Assembly: GCF_002237555.1 (NCBI RefSeq)
Contig: NZ_CP022540.1
Location: 2,485,001-2,549,000, forward strand
DNA from: Antarctobacter heliothermus
GTDB taxonomy: Bacteria; Pseudomonadota; Alphaproteobacteria; Rhodobacterales; Rhodobacteraceae
DNA length: 64,000 bases
Direction of reading: 5' to 3'
Both the position numbers and the translations under genes were made by a program. Below are positions 1 to 8,212 of the stretch, piece by piece. The number at the start of each line of letters is the position of its first letter. Position 1 is the first letter of the stretch. The notes below the pieces were generated by a model. It was given only the letters and a program-made list of their open reading frames with translations. It was not told the DNA's origin and searched no databases.

Positions 1-354
1 TGAAGAGCAAACCCGGGGAACTGAAACATCTAAGTACCCGGAGGAAAGGAAATCAATTGATACTCCCCTAGTAGCGGCGAGCGAACGGGGATCAGCCGAG
101 CCTTGAGAGTGACTAGAATGTGCTGGGAAGCACAGCCATAGCGGGTGATAGCCCCGTATAGGAAGCTCAATGGGACGTATTAAGTAGGGCGGAACACGTG
201 AAATTCTGTCTGAAGATCGGAGGACCACCTTCGAAGGCTAAGTACTCCTTGCTGACCGATAGTGAACCAGTACCGTGAGGGAAAGGTGAAAAGCACCCCG
301 ACGAGGGGAGTGAAACAGTTCCTGAAACCGAACGCCTACAATCAGTCGGAGCTT

Positions 355-998
355 GACTGGACTCTAATGACAATCTCAGCCATGTCAGCGCTTTATCGAA
401 AGCGGTTATTGAGCGGCAATCGCCGTCAAGTCGCCGATAAGATAAGGCAAAAAACATGGCGGATGGAACCTTTGCAGTGCTACTGATCGTGCTCGGTCTG
501 ACCGACATGACACAGGATCACTGCGGAACGACAGATGGCTGCCTCGGGCAGTCGGATGTCACACCACGGCTGGCCGTCTCGGCTGGTGAAGTGGTGAAAC
601 GGCGGGCCAAACCTGCTGCTGAAACCTACATGCGCTACGATCTGGGGCACCGCAACGGTCCCTTCGGCCATGCGGTCGGGCTTTCAGTTGGCGAAAAGGG
701 AGAGGCCTGGGTCGGCTACGGCGCGACCTACCGGATTGATCTGTGGCAGAGCGGCTTCTACGTCGAACTGCACACGATGCCGGGGCTGTACTTCGATAAC
801 GGCGGCTTTGATCTAGGTGGAATGCTTGCATTCCGGTCAGGGATCGAGCTGGGCTTTGAAACGTCCCGCGGCTGGCGCTTTGCGCTGAGCTATGACCATC
901 GGTCAAACGCGGAGATCTACGAGGCCAATCCCGGTATCGAAACGGTGCAATACCGTGTCTCCATCCCGAGCAGATAAGGTTATCATTAGTGTCCAGTC
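355..998 (+). other. 23S rRNA intervening sequence (IVS) in helix 25 with its closing stem
   Basis: After the conserved block that corresponds to E. coli about 500-540, the 23S is interrupted and resumes at the block TGACGGCGTACCTTTTGTA. The two arms pair: 355-362 (GACTGGAC) with 991-998 (GTCCAGTC), then 364-370 (CTAATGA) with 983-989 (TCATTAG), with single mismatches between and two more A-U pairs beyond. This extended helix of about 19 positions closes a loop of roughly 0.6 kb. That is the architecture of bacterial IVSs that RNase III excises, leaving a fragmented 23S. Helix 25 is a known IVS site in other bacteria, but those inserts are usually short or encode a small four-helix-bundle protein. 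Confidence 0.85.
456..977 (+). CDS. Acyloxyacyl hydrolase / PagL-like lipid A deacylase encoded inside the 23S IVS
   Basis: This 173-aa frame lies wholly within the helix-25 insert and ends two bases before the closing stem. The C-terminal two thirds reads like an outer-membrane beta-barrel of the PagL/acyloxyacyl hydrolase family: alternating strands (e.g. YMRYDLGHRNGPFG, GEAWVGYGATYRI, FYVELHTMPGLYF) and near the end SYDHRSNAEIYEANPG, which carries the family's HxSNA motif with the catalytic His-Ser pair (H about 147, S about 149), then a final strand ETVQYRVSIP. A hydrophobic stretch near residues 7-15 is too short for a clear signal peptide. A weak AAGG lies 9 bases before the ATG. Family role: removal of acyl chains from lipid A at the outer membrane. 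Whether it is translated from an rRNA transcript is unknown; it may be a captured passenger gene. Confidence 0.72.
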   Translation: MADGTFAVLLIVLGLTDMTQDHCGTTDGCLGQSDVTPRLAVSAGEVVKRRAKPAAETYMRYDLGHRNGPFGHAVGLSVGEKGEAWVGYGATYRIDLWQSGFYVELHTMPGLYFDNGGFDLGGMLAFRSGIELGFETSRGWRFALSYDHRSNAEIYEANPGIETVQYRVSIPSR

Positions 999-1499
999 TT
1001 GTGACGGCGTACCTTTTGTATAATGGGTCATCGACTTGGTCTATCTAGCAAGCTTAAGCCGATAGGTGTAGGCGCAGCGAAAGCGAGTCTTAATAGGGCG
1101 TCGAGTTAGATGGATCAGACCCGAAACCGAGTGATCTAGGCATGACCAGGATGAAGGTAAGGTAACACTTACTGGAGGTCCGAACCCACACCTGTTGAAA
1201 AAGGTCGGGATGAGTTGTGCCTAGGGGTGAAAGGCCAATCAAACTCGGAGATAGCTGGTTCTCCGCGAAATCTATTTAGGTAGAGCGTCATCCGAATACC
1301 CCCGGGGGTAGAGCACTGGATGGGTAATGGGGCCCCACAGGCTTACTGATCCTAACCAAACTCCGAATACCGGGGAGTACTAGATGGCAGACACACTGCG
1401 GATGCTAACGTCCGTAGTGGAGAGGGAAACAACCCTGACCTACAGCTAAGGCCCCCAATTCATGGCTAAGTGGGAAAGCAGGTGGGACGACCAAAACAA

Positions 1500-1530
<31 letters not shown>

Positions 1531-2252
1531 TAAAGATAGCGTAACAGCTCACTGGTCTAAATAAGTTGTCCTGCGGCGAAGATGTAACGGGGCTCAAGCC
1601 ATGAGCCGAAGCTTAGGATGCGTGAGCATGGTAGCGGAGCGTAGTGTGATATAGCTTCATGTCTCTTTATCCCTTCGGGGAGACCGGAGACACGAAGCTT
1701 TCGATGAAGCCGGCGCGTGAGCGATCCGGTGGAGAGATCACTAGTGAGAATGATGACATGAGTAGCGACAAAGAGTGTGAGAGACACTCTCGCCGAAAGT
1801 CCAAGGGTTCCTGCTTAAAGCTAATCTGAGCAGGGTAAGCCGACCCCTAAGGCGAGGCCGAAAGGCGTAGTCGATGGGAACCAGGTTAATATTCCTGGGC
1901 CAGGAGGATGTGACGGATTGTGGCGGCGTGCGTGCCTTATCGGATTGGCGCGTATCCAAGACAGTCCCTGGAAATAGCCCTCCATTAGATCGTACCCTAA
2001 ACCGACACAGGTGGACTGGTAGAGAATACCAAGGCGCTTGAGAGAACGATGTTGAAGGAACTCGGCAAAATACCTCCGTAAGTTCGCGAGAAGGAGGCCC
2101 GGCGTAAGAGCGTCGGGGGCACAAACCAGGGGGTGGCGACTGTTTATTAAAAACACAGGGCTCTGCGAAGTCGCAAGACGACGTATAGGGTCTGACGCCT
2201 GCCCGGTGCCTGAAGGTTAAAAGGAGGGGTGCAAGCTCTGAATTGAAGCCCA

Positions 2253-2335
<83 letters not shown>

Positions 2336-2593
2336 CGACTTCCCCGCTGTCTCCAACATCGACTCAGCGAAATTGAATTGCCTGTCAAGATGCAGGCTAC
2401 CCGCGGTTAGACGGAAAGACCCCGTGCACCTTCACTACAGCTTCGCACTGGCATCAGACACAACATGTGCAGGATAGGTGGTAGGCTTCGAAGCAGGGAC
2501 GCCAGTCTCTGTGGAGCCTCCCTTGAGATACCACCCTTGTTTTGTTTGATGTCTAACCGCGGTCCGTTATCCGGATCCGGGACCCTGCGTGGT

Positions 2594-2625
<32 letters not shown>

Positions 2626-2768
2626 GCGTAACGGAGGCGCGCGAAGGTTGGCTCAGAGCGGTCGGAAATCGCTCGTTGAGTGCAATGGCAGAAGCCAGCC
2701 TGACTGCAAGACTGACAAGTCGAGCAGAGTCGAAAGACGGCCATAGTGATCCGGTGGTCCCAAGTGGG

Positions 2769-2817
<49 letters not shown>

Positions 2818-2887
2818 ACTGCCCAAGAGTCCATATCGACGGCAGTGTTTGGCACCTCGATGTCGGCTCATCTCATCCTGGGGCTGG

Positions 2888-2924
<37 letters not shown>

Positions 2925-3364
2925 AGGTACGTGAGCTGGGTTTAGAACGTCGTGAGACAGTTCGGTCCCTATCTGCCGTGGGTGTAGGAGATTTGAGAAG
3001 AGTTGCCCCTAGTACGAGAGGACCGGGGTGAACGATCCACTGGTGGACCAGTTGTTATGCCAATAGCAGTGCTGGGTAGCTATGATCGGAAAGGATAACC
3101 GCTGAAGGCATCTAAGCGGGAAGCCCCCTTCAAAACAAGATCTCCCTGAGGACCGTGGAAGACCACCACGTCGATAGGCCAGAGGTGTAAGCACAGCAAT
3201 GTGTTCAGCTGACTGGTACTAATGGTCCGATAGGCTTGATTTGATCCAGTAACAGCAAGGTTAATCACCGAGCTCTACGGACAAATAAGCATACTACACC
3301 GTAAACACAGTAAACTTCGACCTGGACAACGACCTCGCCCCAAAAGCGACGGTGTTGATTGATT

Positions 3365-3389
3365 GACGATGCATCACAAATGCATCGTC
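3365..3389 (+). other. Hairpin in the 23S-5S spacer
   Basis: GACGATGCAT (3365-3374) pairs perfectly with ATGCATCGTC (3380-3389) around a five-base loop. The position in the spacer between 23S and 5S suggests an rRNA processing signal rather than a terminator, because no T-run follows and 5S lies just downstream. Confidence 0.55.
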
Positions 3390-3401
3390 CTGGTTTTTCC
3401 T

Positions 3402-3521
3402 TGGTTTGGTGGTCATAGCACGAGCAAAACACCCGGCTCCATTCCGAACCCGGCCGTTAAGTGCCGTCGCGCCAATGGTACTGCGTCTTAAGACGTGGGA
3501 GAGTAGGTCGCCGCCAAACCT
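3402..3521 (+). rRNA. rrf: 5S ribosomal RNA
   Basis: About 119 nt with the 5S architecture: the 5' arm GGTTTGGTGG pairs with 3' CCGCCAAACC, and the interior holds the conserved CCGAACC and GAGAGTAGGTCGCCGCC-type segments. It follows the 23S by about 160 bp. No tRNA gene follows before the terminator. Confidence 0.95.
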
Positions 3522-3556
3522 AGAAAAAACCAGATACTCTATACGACAACCAATAC

Positions 3557-3593
3557 AAAAAGCCCCGTAGGTGAAAACCTGCGGGGCTTTTCT
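3557..3593 (+). terminator. Rho-independent terminator of the rRNA operon
   Basis: AAAAGCCCCG and its complement CGGGGCTTTT frame a long GC stem (with AGGT/ACCT and one mismatch) around a GAAA loop, followed by T-rich sequence. It starts 37 bp after 5S. Its A/T-flanked symmetry means it could also terminate the minus-strand LysR transcript that ends at 3615. Confidence 0.88.
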
Positions 3594-3614
3594 CATAAAT
3601 CAAAAATGACGTGC

Positions 3615-4805
3615 CTATAACTTCGAAGAACAGTCGTGAACCAGGTCCAGAAAACGACCCTGAATCGCTGTCGGAAACCAACAGGAACGAAAAGTCAGAC
3701 CAATCGGCCGCGCCGGTACGTCCGGTTGAACCACAAGTTTGACCATCAATCCTTGACGAATTTCCGCCGCGGCCTGGCCACCTGATACACACCCCAGCAT
3801 ATCGCTTTGTCTCAGGGTTTCTCGCATCAAGAGGACCGAACCGCTTTCGATAACGTTTCGGGGCGGTGCCATTCCACGATTCTGAAAGAAGGATTCAAAC
3901 TGGTGCCGGGATGGCGCTTCCTGTCGAGGAACTATCCAAGTCTTCTGTGCCAGTGCGTCGATCGAGGGGGAAGGGCCTCGGGTCATTGGATGATCTGGGC
4001 CCGCCACGAAACATAAACGATCTTCGAAAAGCGGGCGTTGTTCTACCTCCGCCATGGGTGGCGGATCCCGTAGAGCGCCCAAAATCATGTCGATCTTGCC
4101 CGAAACCAACCCGGCCAGCAGATCATCGTAGCGACCGTCCAATACGGAAATAGGGATGCCTGGACGTTCCTTTTGAAAGGCTACCAAAACAGACGGCAGC
4201 AGGTTGGAGCGGCATAGTGGCAATGCGCCGACCACAATTCTTCCCCCAATGCGACCATCGAATTCGGCCAGATCTGCTTCGGCTTGATCCAACTCGGCAA
4301 AGGCAAGCCGGGCGGCACGGCACAGTGTGAGACATGCGCGACGCGGGACAAGCCCACTCGCCGCGCGGTCAAAAAGTGGTCGCGCGGCCGCCCGTTCAAG
4401 ATCGGTGATTGCGCGTTGAACCGTTGGCTGGGACAACCCAAGTCGTCGAGCTGCCAATGTAACATTGCCGTTGTCCGCCGTCGCGATGAGCGCAATCAAT
4501 TGGGACTGTGTGACCACACGCGAGAGGCCAGCAGCCATCGATTCTAGCGCCGGGTCCAATCGATCCAGTGCGCGGCGGACCCGGGCCAATAAGACCGCGC
4601 CGCGATCCGTGGGAAAGGCACCAGTGCTGCTGCGCTCGAACAAGGGGCTGCCCACTGCGGCCTCCAGCTTGTGAAGAGCATGAGTCACGGCGGTTTGGGA
4701 CAGGCCGTGGAACTGCGCCGCTCCGGTTAGTGAGCGGGTGTCAGCAATCGCCGGAAGCAGGCGCAAGTGCCGGAGATTTCTGGGGATGACTTGTTTGGTT
4801 GGCAT
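3615..4805 (-). CDS. LysR-family regulator with two tandem HTH domains
   Basis: A 396-aa protein, about 90 residues longer than normal LysR regulators because the N-terminal winged-helix is duplicated. HTH 1 lies at about residues 8-70 (LTGAAQFHGLSQTAVTHAL, then LFERSSTGAFPTDRG). HTH 2 lies at about 100-165 (LAARRLGLSQPTVQRAI, then LFDRAASGLVPRR). A single substrate-binding domain follows from about 185 (GRIVVGALPLCRSNLLP). Both helices keep the S-Q-T/P-x-V recognition pattern. The gene sits alone, tail to tail with the rRNA operon. Its upstream region (4806-4984) ends at an IS256 insertion, so its original promoter or divergent partner may have been displaced. Effector and targets cannot be told from the sequence. 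Confidence 0.85.
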   Translation of the reverse strand: MPTKQVIPRNLRHLRLLPAIADTRSLTGAAQFHGLSQTAVTHALHKLEAAVGSPLFERSSTGAFPTDRGAVLLARVRRALDRLDPALESMAAGLSRVVTQSQLIALIATADNGNVTLAARRLGLSQPTVQRAITDLERAAARPLFDRAASGLVPRRACLTLCRAARLAFAELDQAEADLAEFDGRIGGRIVVGALPLCRSNLLPSVLVAFQKERPGIPISVLDGRYDDLLAGLVSGKIDMILGALRDPPPMAEVEQRPLFEDRLCFVAGPDHPMTRGPSPSIDALAQKTWIVPRQEAPSRHQFESFFQNRGMAPPRNVIESGSVLLMRETLRQSDMLGCVSGGQAAAEIRQGLMVKLVVQPDVPARPIGLTFRSCWFPTAIQGRFLDLVHDCSSKL

Positions 4806-4975
4806 TCCTGCTCTGCTCCGACGCTCATCGATTTCGGCAGGATCAACGAAATCCGCGGAAATGCCACCAAGATGGCCAAGTTAGCCAACATTGCCAAGAA
4901 GCAGCGGAGGGATTCTTGGAACCTCAACTTCTTCCAAGTGTCGAGGGTACCTGGAACGAATACAGCCAAGGTCAG

Positions 4976-4984
4976 GACCAGCAT
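4976..4984. repeat. Left 9-bp target-site duplication of the IS256-family element
   Basis: GACCAGCAT directly abuts the left inverted repeat and is repeated exactly at 6361-6369 on the other side of the element. Confidence 0.9.
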
Positions 4985-6360
4985 GAGATATGCGCGAAAG
5001 TTGGTGATGCCCTGAGGGGCGACATATCATGGCGGTGTCGAAGCGCCGTCAATTCTCAACCGAGAAAGGGATATGCCACATGCAAGAGAATACCATCACC
5101 CAGCTATCTGATCCATCCGGGATTTCGCCGGACCCGCTGACCGACCTCATCCGGGACGGCGCGCGCAAGCTGATCGAGCAGGCGATTGAGGCGGAACTGT
5201 CCACGCTGCTTGGCGCCTTTGCCGATCACAAGCTTGAGGATGGTCGCGCAAGACTGGTTCGTCATGGGCACCTGCCCGAGCGTGAGATTTTGACCGGTGT
5301 CGGGCCTGTTGCCGTGACGGTGCCGCGTGTGCGGGACCGCAAGCCGGGCACGGACAAGATCGCGTTCACGCCCAGCATCCTGCCGCGGTATCTGCGCAAG
5401 GCAAAGTCGGTCGAAGAGCTGCTGCCCTGGCTTTACCTGAAGGGCGTGTCCACCGGCGATTTCAGTGAGGCGCTTGCCGCCCTGCTGGGGCCACACGCCA
5501 AGGGCCTCTCGGCCACTACGATCACGCGGCTGAAAGCGGACTGGTGGTCCGAGTACGAGGCCTGGGAAAAGCGTGACCTCGGCACCCGGCGGTTTCTCTA
5601 CATCTGGGCCGACGGCGTCTATTTCAAGCCGCGAAGGGCCGAGGAAAAACAATGCGTTTTGGTGATCGTGGGTGCGGATGAATACGGCCGCAAGGAGCTG
5701 CTGGCCATGACCGACGGCTTCCGCGAAAGCACTCAGAGTTGGCGCGAGGTTCTGCTCGATCTCAAACGCCGCGGACTGAAGCAGGATCCCAAGCTCGCCA
5801 TAGGCGACGGCGCCCTGGGGTTCTGGGCGGCACTGCGCGAGGTCTTCCCCTCGACACAGGAGCAGCGGTGCTGGCTCCACAAAACCATGAACGTGCTCAA
5901 CGCGCTGCCGAAATCGGTGCAAGCCAAGGCCAAGGCGCACCTGCACGACATCTGGCAGGCCGAAACCCGAGCCGCGGCGTCGGCCGCCTTCGACTTCTTC
6001 GTCGATGCCTACGGCGTGAAATGGGACAAGGCAGTCGCCAAGTTGGTCAAGGATCGGGATGCACTACTGACCTTCTACGACTACCCGGCCGAACACTGGA
6101 AACACATCCGGACGTCAAATCCGATCGAGAGCACGTTCGCCACCGTCAGACACAGGACGAAACGCACCAAGGGCTGCCTCAGCCGCAAGACTGGGCTCGC
6201 CATGGCTTTCCGGCTGATGATGTCTGCTCAGACGAAATGGCGAAAACTCGACGGGCGGAATCGCCTCCCGGAGGTCATCAGCGGGGTTGAGTTCCGCGAC
6301 GGCGTCCGCCAACTTCAAAACGCCGCCTGATCACGCGTCACCAACTTCTGCGCATATCTC
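4985..6360 (+). mobile_element. Complete IS256-family insertion sequence (1376 bp)
   Basis: Terminal inverted repeats are 26 bp with 23 matches: left 4985-5010 starting GAGATATGCGC, right 6335-6360 reading inward GAGATATGCGC. A single transposase fills the element. Exact 9-bp direct repeats flank it, within the 8-9 bp range for IS256 transposition. Intact ends, intact transposase and identical target repeats point to a recent insertion. Confidence 0.95.
5080..6330 (+). CDS. IS256-family transposase
   Basis: 416 aa counted from the ATG at 5080; an in-frame start at 5029 would add 17 residues with no family character. The DDE catalytic triad is visible: D178 in IWADGVYFKP, D243 in AIGDGALGFW and E350 in RTSNPIESTFATVR, the last being the mutator/IS256 signature. 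Downstream Lys/Arg-rich GCLSRKTGLAMAF is also typical. Length matches full-size family members and there is no frameshift, so the element is probably active. Confidence 0.95.
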   Translation: MQENTITQLSDPSGISPDPLTDLIRDGARKLIEQAIEAELSTLLGAFADHKLEDGRARLVRHGHLPEREILTGVGPVAVTVPRVRDRKPGTDKIAFTPSILPRYLRKAKSVEELLPWLYLKGVSTGDFSEALAALLGPHAKGLSATTITRLKADWWSEYEAWEKRDLGTRRFLYIWADGVYFKPRRAEEKQCVLVIVGADEYGRKELLAMTDGFRESTQSWREVLLDLKRRGLKQDPKLAIGDGALGFWAALREVFPSTQEQRCWLHKTMNVLNALPKSVQAKAKAHLHDIWQAETRAAASAAFDFFVDAYGVKWDKAVAKLVKDRDALLTFYDYPAEHWKHIRTSNPIESTFATVRHRTKRTKGCLSRKTGLAMAFRLMMSAQTKWRKLDGRNRLPEVISGVEFRDGVRQLQNAA

Positions 6361-6369
6361 GACCAGCAT
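6361..6369. repeat. Right 9-bp target-site duplication of the IS256-family element
   Basis: GACCAGCAT, the exact copy of 4976-4984. Sequence 6370-6532 between here and the next gene shows no coding or RNA feature. Confidence 0.9.
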
Positions 6370-6532
6370 GGCGAAAACGTCGAGAAAATTAGTCTATGAA
6401 GTTCGAACCCGCCGTTCAGTTCACTGTCCAAGCTGATTTGTTTTTGGCGATGTCCTATCGGTGATTGCAGCAAGACAATCTGGTTCAGCTCACAGGGGTG
6501 GCGCGCGGCGGCGCGTTCTGGCTTTTCACGGG

Positions 6533-7453
6533 TCAGCTGCGTTCCTCATCGACCAATTTCTTGTAGGCCGCCCGGATTCGGTGAAACACCGGCCCGGCTT
6601 TCCCGCCGCCGATCACGCGTCCATCGATCATGAAAACAGGGGTCTGAGCTCCAAAGGTGCCGGTGAGAAAGGCCTCATCCGCACCGTAGGTGTCGACCAG
6701 TGAATAGTTCCGCTCAAACACAGGGATGTCCAAGGTCATACACAGGTCGATCACTTTTTGGCGGGTGATGCCGTTCATGCAATAGTCACCGGTTGATGTC
6801 CAAACGGCCCCGCCGCGAACGATAAAGAAGTTGCAGGCGTTGGTCGTGTTCACAAACCCGAAAGGGTCCAACATCAGCGCCTCATCCGCGCCTGCGCGGA
6901 CTGCATGGTTCAGCGCAATGATGCAGTTGAGTTTGGAGTGTGAGTTCAGCTTGGCATCCTGCGTCAGTGGCAATCCTCGATGATGGGGTACAGTGAACAG
7001 AGAAATGCCGCGTTCAATAACACTATCATCGGGCTTCGAATGCTCGGCAATGATGACAATGGTGGGACCGTATATGCTCAGATGTGGGTGTTGGAATGGT
7101 TTCTTCTTGCGCCCGCGCGTGACCATTAGCCGGATATGCACATCTGTCGTCATGCCGTTGGCATCCAGCGTATCCCAGATGGCTTGTGTCAGGTCAGCTC
7201 GCGTTTTGCCGATGTCCAGATCCAGATACAGCGCCGCCTCATACAGGCGGTCCAGATGCGCGTCCAGAAAGGGGATATGGCCGTCATACAGGCGCAACCC
7301 CTCCCAGATGCCATCCCCAAGAAGAAAGCCGCTGTCGTACACCGATACCTGCGCCTCGTCTCGGTGCACAATCTCCCCGTTGACGTAAATTCGGATATCG
7401 TCATTGCGTGCATCGGGCGCGGCGTCATGAGTTGAAACATGGCTGTCGGTCAT
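6533..7453 (-). CDS. Class IV PLP-dependent aminotransferase (D-amino-acid / branched-chain type)
   Basis: 306 aa with the fold-type IV features: N-terminal YVNGEIVHRDEAQVSVYDSGF, then GDGIWEGLRLYDGHIPFLDAHLDRL. The PLP lysine is expected in AKLNSHSKLN, followed by EALMLDPFGFVNTTNACNFF and the phosphate-binding FLTGTFGAQTP. This family moves amino groups between amino acids and 2-oxo acids in the cytoplasm (BCAT, D-alanine transaminase, ADC lyase); the substrate cannot be read reliably. It diverges from the XRE-cupin regulator and the threonine-degrading kbl-tdh genes, so a role in Thr/Gly or related amino-acid catabolism is an inference from context. Confidence 0.85.
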   Translation of the reverse strand: MTDSHVSTHDAAPDARNDDIRIYVNGEIVHRDEAQVSVYDSGFLLGDGIWEGLRLYDGHIPFLDAHLDRLYEAALYLDLDIGKTRADLTQAIWDTLDANGMTTDVHIRLMVTRGRKKKPFQHPHLSIYGPTIVIIAEHSKPDDSVIERGISLFTVPHHRGLPLTQDAKLNSHSKLNCIIALNHAVRAGADEALMLDPFGFVNTTNACNFFIVRGGAVWTSTGDYCMNGITRQKVIDLCMTLDIPVFERNYSLVDTYGADEAFLTGTFGAQTPVFMIDGRVIGGGKAGPVFHRIRAAYKKLVDEERS

Positions 7454-7555
7454 GGGGCTGTCCTGTTTGAAATCGTGCGAACCGTGGCATGGCCTACGCG
7501 TGGTGAAAAGGCCAACAGGCTTGTCGGGTTGAGATGGTCAGGCTATTTATCCGGT

Positions 7556-8116
7556 ATGACGGATGATCCAGATGCCATTTTGGCCAAACTGCCGACCAGA
7601 CTGAAAGATGCCCGCCGCGCGCAAGGGCTGTCACTGGATGCCGTGGCCAAATTGTCGGGCGTGTCCCGTAGCATGGTCAGTCAGATAGAGCGGGGGGAAT
7701 CCTCGCCCACCATCGCGACGCTTTGGAATCTGACGCGCGCCCTGCAGGTCGATTTTGCCGGGCTACTGGAAGAGGCGCCTGCACGACAGATCGAAGTTTT
7801 GCGCGCCGATGATGTGCCCTCCATCGAGAACCGCGGTGCAGGCTGTACCATCCGTATTCTGTCTCCGCCCGAAGAGGCGGGGCGGCATGAGGTGTATGAG
7901 TTGCGGTTCTCGGCAGGCGGGATGCTCGATAGCCTGCCGCATACCCGCGGCGCCCGCGAACACCTCAGCGTGATCGAGGGTGAGATCGAAGTGACCAGCG
8001 CGGGCGGGGCCGAACGGCTCGGCCCCGGTGATACTGCACGCTACGCTGCCGACGTCGCACATCGCATCGCTGCTGTTGCGCCGGCACGGGCATTTCTGGT
8101 GGTTCAAGATGCGTGA
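7556..8116 (+). CDS. XRE-family regulator with C-terminal cupin domain
   Basis: 187 aa from the ATG at 7556 (MTDDPDAILAKLPTRL); an upstream frame extension to 7439 has no family character. HTH at about residues 10-65 (LSLDAVAKLSGVSRSMVSQIERGESSPTIATLW), then a cupin barrel (RFSAGGMLDSLPHTRGAREHLSVIEGEIEV ... GPGDTARYAADVAHRI) likely to sense a small metabolite. It sits 96 bp before kbl-tdh on the same strand and diverges from the aminotransferase. An inverted/direct repeat block between it and kbl is a candidate operator. It is probably the local regulator of threonine breakdown, by context only. Confidence 0.88.
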   Translation: MTDDPDAILAKLPTRLKDARRAQGLSLDAVAKLSGVSRSMVSQIERGESSPTIATLWNLTRALQVDFAGLLEEAPARQIEVLRADDVPSIENRGAGCTIRILSPPEEAGRHEVYELRFSAGGMLDSLPHTRGAREHLSVIEGEIEVTSAGGAERLGPGDTARYAADVAHRIAAVAPARAFLVVQDA

Positions 8117-8139
8117 TTCTGCCGGTACGGCGGAAAAAA

Positions 8140-8184
8140 ATCCGTAATACTGAAAATCCTCTATTTGGGATTTTAATCCGTTAT
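8140..8184 (+). promoter_or_regulatory. Candidate operator of the kbl-tdh operon
   Basis: An inverted repeat AAAATCC (8153-8159) / GGATTTT (8168-8174) is itself bracketed by the near-identical direct repeats ATCCGTAAT (8140-8148) and ATCCGTTAT (8176-8184). The AT-rich block lies between the XRE stop and the kbl start. Binding by the XRE-cupin protein is inferred. Confidence 0.5.
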
Positions 8185-8212
8185 GTTAGCGTTTCCGACA
8201 ACGGAGGCTGAC

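Noticed and set aside
559..906. Minus-strand open frames opposite the IVS gene
   Set aside because: Arg/Ser-rich shadow translation; the plus-strand frame has the recognisable family motif.
4727..4984. Minus-strand 85-codon frame with hydrophobic runs beside the IS256 element
   Set aside because: It overlaps the LysR coding start and ends at the target repeat; no family similarity visible. A short plus-strand frame joins across the excised IS but cannot be supported as a gene.
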